Positions 17,352 through 24,901 of a stretch of DNA of 33,735 bases are shown piece after piece. Each line of letters opens with the position of its first letter. Position 1 is the stretch's first letter. The position numbers and the translations under genes are program-made. The notes below the pieces were generated by a model, which searched no databases, had not been told where the DNA came from, and was given only the letters and a program-made list of their open reading frames with translations. Source of the stretch: Candidatus Vecturithrix granuli (GTDB taxonomy: Bacteria; Moduliflexota; Moduliflexia; Moduliflexales; Moduliflexaceae); contig DF820479.1 in NCBI GenBank assembly GCA_000739535.1, forward strand, positions 108,452 to 142,186. The letters are read 5' to 3'.

Positions 17352-17408
17352 AGGTTTTTTTGATCAAGAGTGAGTTCTACCTGGTCAAGTTCTCTTCTTG
17401 TCTCATGA

Positions 17409-17500
17409 TGAACTACAAGGACAAGAGATAAGAAAAGGATTTTTTTGGGGCAGCGACCATGAAACTCCCTCCTTTTCTTATCTTTTGTCCTTGTAGTTCA
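17409..17500. repeat. 92-base inverted repeat with 31-bp arms
   Basis: Arms 17409-17439 and 17470-17500 match at 30 of 31 positions (outer end TGAACTACAAGGACAA) around a 30-base centre. It lies in the 586-base spacer 17300-17885 between the divergent mod operon and the secreted protein gene. No protein is encoded inside. It is compatible with a small MITE or a cruciform-forming repeat. Apart from this element and two candidate promoters, I see nothing in the spacer. Confidence 0.8.
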
Positions 17501-17645
17501 ATAAATTTGACAAAGTAAAATTAGAACAATGTTTTTTTCCCGGAACATTTTGGCGCTTTTCAGGAACATCCTGTCACAGTCTGCTGCATCAAATTATCTT
17601 GCTGGTTTTCTGTTATGCCTCTTCATTTTTCTCATATTGCCCATA

Positions 17646-17674
17646 TTGGGTTGTTTTGTATGGGTTGGTATAAA
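17646..17674 (+). promoter_or_regulatory. Candidate promoter of the secreted repeat protein
   Basis: TTGGGT (17646-17651), 17 bases, TATAAA (17669-17674), giving a leader of about 200 bases before the ATG at 17886. A TTGACA at 17703-17708 lies closer but lacks a good -10 at the normal distance. Confidence 0.3.
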
Positions 17675-17885
17675 ATTTATTCGTTAATGTCTGAAGAATT
17701 TCTTGACAAATTTTTATTAATTCTGGGAAATACGAAAACTCAAATCCTCACTTTGCTTTGGCGACAAGAGTAGAATTCTGCTGATTCTCATCACAAAATC
17801 ATACGTTCTTACAAACAATTATCTTCATTCCATGACCTGCGTGGGCTGCAGGCAATGGGAGAATAAGAACAGGAGTAAACACATT

Positions 17886-20747
17886 ATGAGGAAAAAGTAT
17901 TTTTTGTTTCTGTTGGTTATTATGGGGTGTCTTGGAATAATGACCGGCTCGCCCACGACAGCCTTTGCTGAAGGCTCGGTGCAGATGGGATTGAATCAGC
18001 CATTATATGAAACCGGACCGGATTTGAATGCACAGGGGTATAATGTGAGCGAAATCTATGTGGACATCCTGACGGTCGGGGAAGTGATTAATATCTCGCT
18101 GGCCGGCTACGATAATTCGGATCAGGTATCGGTCAAGATTTATGATCCTTCTGAGGCGCTGCGAGCCACTCAGATTTTGAGTACTGGTAATGGGAAAGTC
18201 GCAATTGATGCGCCGTTTGATGGCACCCTGACAACCCCTTACCGATTTACGACAGATGCGGCCGGAGTATGGAAGGTAGAAGTTTTCAATGATACACAAA
18301 ATCCTGCTAACTATTATTATAATGTTCTCAAACGGTTTGATATTTCGGTGACAGCTAGCGCCGTCGAGAACCCTGACCCCAGAATCGCAGCAGGTCGTAT
18401 CTATTCGGAACGTTGGGCCTTTTATACAAATTCGTTTGAAGAATCGGCTTCGAGCGATGCTGACCTGTATATCCTTGTGCCGGGCGGGTATGCAGGCACC
18501 AATTTTGTCTGGCAGTTAGATCTGAATAAGTTTTCAGGCAACTATTACGAATTGGTAGCTAACGATCTCGGCGTCGATTCTCCGTATTCCGGGTATAGTA
18601 TTGCAAGCGCCAATGGCAGGGTCAGCAAAAAATATCCGATCTATTTAAGCTATCCGGCCATTGCCGACCCGCCGCCGGCCAGTCCGGCGCAATTGAGCAA
18701 TATCCGATTTATTGACGACGCCAGTACAGACAACACTATTTCCCCTGGAGATACACCAGGAACACAAGATACGGGCTATTTTGAATTTACTTCCAACGTG
18801 GCCGGCACCTACGCCATTACGATTGATACCAATCAGGATGGCGTTTATGGCGGGGGAGATAAATTGCTGTTAGGGAATGCGGCTGCCGGACAGAATCAGA
18901 TCGCCTGGGATGGCAAAAATGCGGCCGGAACCGTGGTTTCAGTTGGAACTTATAGGGCGCAGCTTGTGGTACGGCTGGGCGAATATCACTTTATCGCGAA
19001 TGACGCTGAGACCAGCGGGGGGCCTGCTACTGATGGGTTAACTGTCTGCCAGGCCTATCCGGGCGGCGCAATCGCCGATGATACCCTGGTGTTCTGGGAC
19101 GATCAAACCTATCTCACAGGCACGACAACCCTGCCGGACGGCGAACTGTGCAGTACGTCCGCCGGTCATCATACCTGGGGCGATTTCACCAGTAGCGGCT
19201 TTGGGAATGAGAGGTACATTGATACGTATGTTTATGGCAAAACCACAACCGCGGAAATTCTGGCAGTGATCGTGACAACGGATGATACGCCGATTAACAA
19301 TCCGATAGTTGATCTGAACGGCGGCGCCACCGGAACGGATTTTACTGCCAACTTTACGGCTGAAGGCGGCGCAATTAACATCGCGGCCAATGGCGCAACG
19401 ATTACAGGCGGCGACAGTACGACTATGAATGGGGCAGTCATTACACTGACCAATCCGCAGACTGGCGACAGCCTGTCGTTCAGCGGCGCGCTGCCAACCG
19501 AGATTACTTTGGACGGCGCGTCAACCGATCACAAGCTGATCTTGACAGGCGCGGACACGATAGCTAACTATGTTGCTGCGATCAAATTGGCGCAGTTCAA
19601 CAATGCGCTTGCCAATCCACGTCTTGATACGCGTACAGTGACTGTGACGGTGACGGATGAAGACGGACACGCAAGTAATCCTGCGATCAGCAGCATTACG
19701 ATGAGTGATTCATCTGTTCCTGAAATCTCTGTGAAACAGGGCACTATCACTATTGAACGCGGCGATACTTATAGTTTCGGAGAGGTAGGCTCTCCAAGTG
19801 TGACGCGTGAGTTTACTATTGAGAATTCCGGGAATGGCGTGTTAAATTTGAGCGGTAGTCCGATCGTGAAGATCAGCGGAGCGCACAAGAACGAATTTGT
19901 TGTCGAGGCGCAGCCAGCGACATCGATCGGGGTAGGTTCATCAACGACGTTCACCATTCGATTTGCTCCGGGCGCATCTGGCACGCGAACTGCGGCCGTC
20001 TCGATTACCAACGATGACAGCGATGAGAATCCGTATAGCTTCTCGTTGACTGGCGTCGGAATCGCTGCGCCGACCGTGAACGCTCCTACCAGTGCCAATA
20101 TCACGACGACGACCGCCACGCTCGGCGGAACTGTGGCCCATACCGGTGACGCGAATGTGACCGAACGCGGCGTTTATTGGAGTACAACCAGTGGCTTTAC
20201 ACCGCCAGGGCAGGGCGCCAAGGTCTCGGTAACCGGTAATTGGGGAACAACCGGAGCGTTTACGATAAATGTGGGGAGTTTGCCGTCTGGCGCGACCATC
20301 TATTTTAAAGCCTTTGCTACGAATGCCGCGGGTACAGGCTATAGCGATCAGGCTTCATTTACGACCCTCGCTCCAGATATCAATGTGAAACGAGACGCCG
20401 AGAACATTCCAAACGGAGGGGGAACCGCCCTGCATTGCGCGGACTCATGTACTACCAGCGCCCCTGTCACGTTCACAATTGAAAATACCGGCAACGCGAC
20501 CATGAACCTGACGGGTACGCCGGTCGTGAAACTCAGCGGCGATACCGCATTCTTCGTTTCTGGCACACAGAACACAGCGACAGCGGTCGCTCCGGGAGGA
20601 AACACGACCTTCACGCTCAGGTTCAACAATCCGGGAGATGGGGTTCCGCGGCTTGTCACTGTGACGATTGAGAATAATGACCCGGATGAACATCCCTATA
20701 CCTTCAAAGTGGTAGGGAATCCTGCCTATCTGCTGTGGACGCGTTAA
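17886..20747 (+). CDS. Large secreted protein with ASH/choice-of-anchor-D and FN3-like modules
   Basis: A 953-residue exported protein. The ATG at 17886 is chosen because AGGAG lies ten bases upstream and a typical signal peptide follows (KKYFLFLLVIMGCLGIMTG, probable cleavage after TAFA). The N-terminal third is beta-rich. Around 300-370 there is a FlgD-like Ig segment (WDGKNAAGTVVSVGTY). Two choice-of-anchor-D (ASH/HYDIN-like) modules lie at about 612-727 and 830-945, each with 'FTIEN.G.....L.G.P.VK.SG', and an FN3-like module is between them at about 728-829. The last module has a short Cys pair (HCADSC). The protein stops soon after this module without a recognisable sorting or anchoring tail, so it is either released or lacks a piece. 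Function is unknown; adhesion or matrix is a guess. Confidence 0.8.
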   Translation: MRKKYFLFLLVIMGCLGIMTGSPTTAFAEGSVQMGLNQPLYETGPDLNAQGYNVSEIYVDILTVGEVINISLAGYDNSDQVSVKIYDPSEALRATQILSTGNGKVAIDAPFDGTLTTPYRFTTDAAGVWKVEVFNDTQNPANYYYNVLKRFDISVTASAVENPDPRIAAGRIYSERWAFYTNSFEESASSDADLYILVPGGYAGTNFVWQLDLNKFSGNYYELVANDLGVDSPYSGYSIASANGRVSKKYPIYLSYPAIADPPPASPAQLSNIRFIDDASTDNTISPGDTPGTQDTGYFEFTSNVAGTYAITIDTNQDGVYGGGDKLLLGNAAAGQNQIAWDGKNAAGTVVSVGTYRAQLVVRLGEYHFIANDAETSGGPATDGLTVCQAYPGGAIADDTLVFWDDQTYLTGTTTLPDGELCSTSAGHHTWGDFTSSGFGNERYIDTYVYGKTTTAEILAVIVTTDDTPINNPIVDLNGGATGTDFTANFTAEGGAINIAANGATITGGDSTTMNGAVITLTNPQTGDSLSFSGALPTEITLDGASTDHKLILTGADTIANYVAAIKLAQFNNALANPRLDTRTVTVTVTDEDGHASNPAISSITMSDSSVPEISVKQGTITIERGDTYSFGEVGSPSVTREFTIENSGNGVLNLSGSPIVKISGAHKNEFVVEAQPATSIGVGSSTTFTIRFAPGASGTRTAAVSITNDDSDENPYSFSLTGVGIAAPTVNAPTSANITTTTATLGGTVAHTGDANVTERGVYWSTTSGFTPPGQGAKVSVTGNWGTTGAFTINVGSLPSGATIYFKAFATNAAGTGYSDQASFTTLAPDINVKRDAENIPNGGGTALHCADSCTTSAPVTFTIENTGNATMNLTGTPVVKLSGDTAFFVSGTQNTATAVAPGGNTTFTLRFNNPGDGVPRLVTVTIENNDPDEHPYTFKVVGNPAYLLWTR

Positions 20748-20883
20748 CCAGCAATTGTTGAAGTTATTGCTAGTTCATCTTAATAAGAACAGGAATGCCA
20801 AGGCCAGGATTTGATACTCCTGTTCTTTCACATCCATTGCGGTTTTGACGATCCAAGAGATAAAATAGCATACATAACCCTAA

Positions 20884-20916
20884 AAACACCGGGTTTTTGA
20901 AAAAAACCCGGTGTTT
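20884..20916. terminator. Bidirectional hairpin terminator between converging genes
   Basis: A perfect 15-bp stem (20884-20898 with 20902-20916) with core CACCGGG/CCCGGTG and a 3-base loop. On the minus strand it is followed by a T-run, so it best fits the solute-binding-protein gene. It also lies 137 bases after the secreted-protein stop. Confidence 0.75.
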
Positions 20917-20976
20917 ACCAGTGGCAAGAATTGCTTACTATTCCGATATATTCTATTTCCATCGCTGGAAAACGAG

Positions 20977-22656
20977 TTATTCTTGCAAGCGCCAATACTC
21001 AACCCAGTTGGTTTCATTGCACTGATGAGGCGAAATTTCATAGCCCACCAGATTGTTCGGAATCACGGCAGAATCAGCCCGGGAATACAATGGGATCACC
21101 GGGACTTCTTCGGTATAGTAGTAGAGGATCTTTGAAGTCAATTCTACCCGTTTGGCATGTTCAAAGGTCATATCAACTTCATCAATCAGCTTATCTACTT
21201 CAGGATTAACCCAGCGTGGAGGATTGTTACCGGCGTAATTATTGGCTTCGGTCGGAATACTGGAACTGTGCAGTAATGAGCGCGGATTGGTTTCTGGCGC
21301 AGAGGTCCAGGCATACATCGCCATGGCCGGGAACTGCGATTTTCTGACCGTTTCGCTGAAATACACACGCGCTGGTTCATTTTTAATCGTAATCTCAATC
21401 CCGACCTTCTTCCATTCCTCTTGCAGCCAGGCTTCAACCATTTCACGGGTTTTATTGCCGGCAGTGGTCATTAATTGCAGACTGAGTTTTTCACCATCTT
21501 TATACCGGTAGCCGTCATTGCCCGTCGTCCATCCGGCCTCATCTAACAACTGTCGGGCTTTACGAGGCGAATATTCATACAGAACGATTTTATTCGGATC
21601 CTCCGTATACCACGGATCAATTGGCGCGAACAGGTGAATGGATTTTGGTTGTTTGCCTTCAAACATCGCTTGTGTCAGGGCGTCGCGGTCAATCGCATAC
21701 ACTAACGCTTTGCGCACGCGTTTATCTTGCAGGATCGGGTTGCTGAGCTGCAAGTCAATGTGTTCGTAAATGATGCCCGGTTGGAACAAGACAGTATAAG
21801 CTTGATTCTGTTCTTTAAAGCGTTTTTCGATGGCGAGAGCCTGATCAAGGGTCAACCCTAAGCGGCAGATCATATCAATTGTGCCGGATAAGAGGTTGGC
21901 TTCCAGGGTGCCGGTATCAGGAATAATTTTGAAAATAATTCTTTGAAAATAGGGCGCATCACCCCAAAAATATTCATTCGGCACTAAGGTCACATGGCTG
22001 CCCGGTACCGCCTCCGAAATCCGGTAAGGCCCTTGATACAAACCAGGATTTGTCAAATCCGTGATATAGAGCGAATTTTTCTCATAGGACCCTGCGGTTT
22101 CGATGTGCTGCTTAAACACGGGTTCTTCCAAATGTTTGGCAATCACATAAAAACGGGATAATTGATTGAAATCCCAACGCATCGGCGAATAGCAGGTGAA
22201 TTTGAGCGGATTGGCCGGATCGATCTCAATGCGCTCGATCCGATTCCAGATGTCGCGCTCAGGCACTGGAACATTCGCGTGCATCCCGACTTCCCAGGAG
22301 AATTTCACATCCTCATTGGTAATCGGTTGTCCATCTCCCCATTTGAGGTTATCTTTCAATTCATACTGCGCCTTAATCTTCTTGACGCCATCCTCCTCGA
22401 CAAATTCCGCCAATCCATTCTCGATTGATGGAATTTCTTTAATCATCATCGTCTGCCATTTGCCTTTGGTATCAAGCGTCATCAGCGCCCGGATACACAT
22501 TTCTTGAATATAGCGGCCGGCAACCATGTTCAGAATATGAGGATGAAAATAATCAAATTCCTGCGAGATGCCAACCGTCAATTGGTCTTTACTAAGAGCA
22601 AACGCCGACGTTCCACATAACAACGCACACAACGCGATCACGATGATTTTACGCAT
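20977..22656 (-). CDS. ABC transporter family 5 solute-binding protein (peptide/oligopeptide type)
   Basis: A 559-residue periplasmic binding protein of the SBP_bac_5 (OppA/DppA) class, which captures peptides or similar ligands and delivers them to an ABC permease. The signal peptide is clear (MRKIIVIALCALLCGTSAFA). The residue before the only N-terminal Cys does not fit a lipobox, so it is probably soluble in the periplasm. Family signatures include the N-terminal DQLTVGISQEFDYFHPH segment, YELKDNLKWGDGQPITNEDVKFSW, DKRVRKALVYAIDRDALTQA and the C-terminal YTEEVPVIPLYSRAD. A GAGGGG lies just before the ATG. No permease or ATPase genes are adjacent, so its transporter partner lies elsewhere. 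Ligand unknown. Confidence 0.9.
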   Translation of the reverse strand: MRKIIVIALCALLCGTSAFALSKDQLTVGISQEFDYFHPHILNMVAGRYIQEMCIRALMTLDTKGKWQTMMIKEIPSIENGLAEFVEEDGVKKIKAQYELKDNLKWGDGQPITNEDVKFSWEVGMHANVPVPERDIWNRIERIEIDPANPLKFTCYSPMRWDFNQLSRFYVIAKHLEEPVFKQHIETAGSYEKNSLYITDLTNPGLYQGPYRISEAVPGSHVTLVPNEYFWGDAPYFQRIIFKIIPDTGTLEANLLSGTIDMICRLGLTLDQALAIEKRFKEQNQAYTVLFQPGIIYEHIDLQLSNPILQDKRVRKALVYAIDRDALTQAMFEGKQPKSIHLFAPIDPWYTEDPNKIVLYEYSPRKARQLLDEAGWTTGNDGYRYKDGEKLSLQLMTTAGNKTREMVEAWLQEEWKKVGIEITIKNEPARVYFSETVRKSQFPAMAMYAWTSAPETNPRSLLHSSSIPTEANNYAGNNPPRWVNPEVDKLIDEVDMTFEHAKRVELTSKILYYYTEEVPVIPLYSRADSAVIPNNLVGYEISPHQCNETNWVEYWRLQE

Positions 22657-22853
22657 AAACCCCTCTTTCGTTGCAATAGCAATCAGAGATCGGCAGCATG
22701 ACGCTTGCGGATCTCCAGGTGCATGTGTTTATAGTAACATTGGTGAGAACGATGGAAACAAGAACATATCCCTTTACCGGCTAAAATGAGGAAAAAAAAT
22801 TGGCAAGTTATTTTTTGTGAACTCTTCGTTTTATCCGAGAGTAGAAAAGCAGA

Positions 22854-22902
22854 AGAGTGCAAAAACCCTGCTTTTGCATTGAAAGCAAGGCTTTTGCACT
22901 CT
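22854..22902. repeat. Inverted repeat of the GAGTGC family, copy 2
   Basis: Two roughly 22-base arms (AGAGTGCAAAA...TGCTTT and its near-complement) with three differences form a hairpin in the gap between the transporter end (22910) and the solute-binding-protein start (22656). The arms match copy 1 at 10465 and the half copy at 31837. It may act as a terminator for the transporter gene. Confidence 0.7.
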
Positions 22903-22909
22903 GGAATGT

Positions 22910-23860
22910 TTACACCTGACACAGTTCCGATGGTTTATATACCGGTTCCGTTTCTTCAACCTGGAGATTGCTGATTTTGTAAATTGCGAAGACCATGGCC
23001 AGGGCGCTGACCCATTGCACAGGGCTGAGCACGCTGCGATTGATCAGATAATCGAAGAGTACGGCCGAAACCGGAAAACACAATTCGGCCATGGTCGAGA
23101 CATTGGCTTTGATGTAGCGTAAGCCATAGTAATAAATCAAAATCGCCCCGCTGCCGGTTGTCAGGCCGATAATCACAAAAAATGTCCAGTTCACCGGAGT
23201 AGTTTTGGCAAGCTGATCGAATTTGCCGGTAAAGAGGACGAAGAACAGCATGATGATTGCTGTCAGGCCATAACGATAAAATAAGGCCGTCTTAAAGGAG
23301 ACCTTATTCAACACGCGTTTGCCAAAAACGGTTGCACTGCCAAAGGAAAACGCAGCGAGTAACGCATAACCTGCCGCTGGCAGCATTTTGCCGCTATTCA
23401 CCAGGGAGGGTAAATGAAACTCAAAGGTTAGAAAATAGCCGCCGATAAGCGCAATCCCGGCCCAAAAGGTGAAATTTCTGCCAATCCGTTCTTTAAGCAA
23501 TAAGCGTGCGAGCAGGATCGCGAAAACAGGTTGCAGCTTTTGCAGCAGCGCTACCACAGTTAAATGCTTAAATTCGACGATAAAGAGAGCTTTGACAATC
23601 GCCAATGTTCCCAATGCGCCGCCGAAGAGGGCGATCAGTACGAAATAGATCATGTCGCTTGCGTTCAAGGTCTTTACCGTCTTATATTCACGAAACAGAA
23701 TGAAATTCATGCCGAAAAATGGCAAGGCATGCAGCATAAAGACCACATACCCCACATCCAGGTTCCAGAGGCGCGGAGTCAGCACCACGCCGTCAAATCC
23801 CCACATTGCCGCTGCCAGACAGACCAGAAACACACCCAGGTTCGCTTTATTCTTGAACAT
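22910..23860 (-). CDS. EamA/DMT-family transporter under FMN riboswitch control, probable riboflavin importer
   Basis: A 316-residue inner-membrane protein with about ten transmembrane helices in two EamA repeats. The first begins NLGVFLVCLAAAMWGFDGVV and the second GYALLAAFSFGSATVFGKRV; the conserved LQKLQPVFAILLARLLLKERIG segment closes repeat one. The DMT superfamily moves metabolites of many kinds. The substrate here comes from its leader: a complete FMN riboswitch with an intrinsic terminator precedes the gene, and known FMN-riboswitch-controlled transporters import riboflavin. Relatives described with this role are RibN and the RFN-controlled ImpX. A GAGGAG lies upstream of the ATG at 23860. 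It is monocistronic as far as can be seen. Family certain; substrate inferred. Confidence 0.85.
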   Translation of the reverse strand: MFKNKANLGVFLVCLAAAMWGFDGVVLTPRLWNLDVGYVVFMLHALPFFGMNFILFREYKTVKTLNASDMIYFVLIALFGGALGTLAIVKALFIVEFKHLTVVALLQKLQPVFAILLARLLLKERIGRNFTFWAGIALIGGYFLTFEFHLPSLVNSGKMLPAAGYALLAAFSFGSATVFGKRVLNKVSFKTALFYRYGLTAIIMLFFVLFTGKFDQLAKTTPVNWTFFVIIGLTTGSGAILIYYYGLRYIKANVSTMAELCFPVSAVLFDYLINRSVLSPVQWVSALAMVFAIYKISNLQVEETEPVYKPSELCQV

Positions 23861-23940
23861 ATCCTTTTTTCTCCTCTACTATCCGTGTAGAACGAATTTT
23901 TTCATTCACACACACAAGGCAGATTCGGTCCCTATGTGCG

Positions 23941-23957
23941 TCGAAATGCAATTTCGA
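23941..23957. repeat. Small palindrome in the transporter leader
   Basis: TCGAAAT-GCA-ATTTCGA, a perfect 7-bp inverted repeat between the riboswitch terminator and the transporter ATG. It could be a short REP-type unit or a further RNA hairpin in the leader. Confidence 0.4.
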
Positions 23958-23961
23958 TCTA

Positions 23962-23997
23962 CAAAAAAAATGCCCCGTATAGGGGAATACGGGGCAT
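23962..23997 (-). terminator. Intrinsic terminator of the FMN riboswitch
   Basis: On the minus strand an 11-bp stem ATGCCCCGTAT/ATACGGGGCAT (23987-23997 with 23970-23980) closes a 6-base loop and runs straight into eight T. It stands 20 bases after the aptamer and about 100 bases before the transporter gene, as in transcription-terminating FMN riboswitches. Confidence 0.9.
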
Positions 23998-24016
23998 CCA
24001 TGATTAAAAGCCTCAC

Positions 24017-24144
24017 ACCAAAAAATCTTTATCCCCTCCAGACTTTGACTGTCGGTTCCGGAATTTCACCGAATCAACTGCATTGCAGCTCGCGGACTCT
24101 GACCGCCGGTCGGGAATTACACCCTGCCCCTAAAGATTTTTGGT
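24017..24144 (-). promoter_or_regulatory. FMN riboswitch (RFN element)
   Basis: Read on the minus strand this is a canonical six-helix RFN aptamer. The P1 stem pairs 24131-24144 with 24017-24031. The conserved blocks follow in order: GGGGCAGGGTGTAATTCCCG, ACCGGCGGT, AGTCCGCGAGC, TTGATTCGGTGAAATTCCGG, ACCGACAGTCAAAGTCTGG. When FMN is bound, the downstream terminator is expected to form and shut off the transporter. The element is far from any rib biosynthesis gene in this window. No anti-terminator pairing was worked out base by base. Confidence 0.96.
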
Positions 24145-24173
24145 TCACACTGTCTAATATTTTCGTTCAAAAT

Positions 24174-24202
24174 CCCTATTTTGAAAAACGTAAACCTGTC
24201 AA
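24174..24202 (-). promoter_or_regulatory. Candidate promoter upstream of the FMN riboswitch
   Basis: On the minus strand TTGACA (24197-24202) lies about 30 bases before the aptamer edge. The -10 is weak (ATAGGG at 17 bases, or AATAGG at 16). Position is right for initiating just before P1. Confidence 0.4.
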
Positions 24203-24343
24203 GAAAATTCAGTGAAAAAATTGCCTGAGAGCAGGTCGCTTTTTTATTGACTATTTTACACTCCACAGGTGAGTAAACAGGGATAGCTTAGCGCAAAGTG
24301 CGATACGCATAGATGAATCGTAGGTCATCAGCAAGGAGGAACA

Positions 24344-24718
24344 ATGGACATTCAACAGGGCGATGTGTATTGGATTGATGAAGATGTTCCCTATGGTTCA
24401 GCGCCCGGATATCGTCGGCCGTGCGTGGTGGTTCAAAATAATTTTTTTAATCATAGTCCGATTGATACGGTGATTGTGTGCGCGTTGACCACCAATTTGC
24501 GGCGTGCCAAAGCACCGGAAAATGTGTTGCTCAGGAAAGGGGAAGCCAATCTTTCAAAACAAAGTCTGGTGGTTGTTTCCCAAATTCTGACTGTTGATAA
24601 GCGTGAACTCGTCGAAAAAATCGGGACACTGCCCCGACAAAGGATTCAGCAGATTCTGCACGGTCTGCGCATGTTAACAGAGCCAGTACGACATCAGTAT
24701 AAAGGTTATCGGAAATAG
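24344..24718 (+). CDS. MazF/PemK-like endoribonuclease toxin, no antitoxin visible
   Basis: A 124-residue MazF/PemK-fold protein. Members cut mRNA or other RNA at short sequences and are normally held by a MazE-type antitoxin. The N-terminal GDVYWIDEDVP, the catalytic-arginine region GYRRPCVVVQN (about 22-32) and the ALTTNL strand with the conserved Thr are present, as is the C-terminal QRIQQILHGLRMLTEP helix. A strong AAGGAGG precedes the ATG. No antitoxin-like frame exists in the 200 bases upstream, and the next gene downstream is a radical SAM protein, so it is an orphan or a housekeeping-type PemK. Its last codons and stop lie inside the left terminal repeat of the element at 24706-24895, so the native C-terminus may have been different. 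Confidence 0.85.
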   Translation: MDIQQGDVYWIDEDVPYGSAPGYRRPCVVVQNNFFNHSPIDTVIVCALTTNLRRAKAPENVLLRKGEANLSKQSLVVVSQILTVDKRELVEKIGTLPRQRIQQILHGLRMLTEPVRHQYKGYRK

Positions 24719-24895
24719 AACACTGATCGGATTGATGGGGCTGATGTTCACTGAGATACAGACGAATTCAGGGCTCGATTCATGGTCATGATGCCGGCAG
24801 GGATCACCTGTTTGCCCCAGGCAGGCGTGTGACGCTGCCCGAACAATCAGTGGAGATCAGTCCAATCAATCCCATCAGTGTTCTATTTCCGATAA
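24706..24895. mobile_element. 190-bp MITE-like element with 49-bp terminal inverted repeats
   Basis: Left arm 24706-24754 and right arm 24847-24895 match at 44 of 49 positions; the outer 22 bases, beginning TTATCGGAAATAGAACACTG, are identical. Between the arms is a 92-base centre without a convincing gene. The left arm contains the last four codons and stop of the mazF-like gene, and the right arm ends seven bases before the radical SAM ATG. No obvious target duplication was seen. It could be a non-autonomous transposon or a large palindromic intergenic repeat. Confidence 0.75.
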
Positions 24896-24901
24896 TGTCT
24901 T

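Noticed and set aside
23652-24215. 187-codon plus-strand frame through the transporter start and riboswitch
   Set aside because: It runs antisense through the transporter start, the terminator and the FMN aptamer, which explain the sequence fully.
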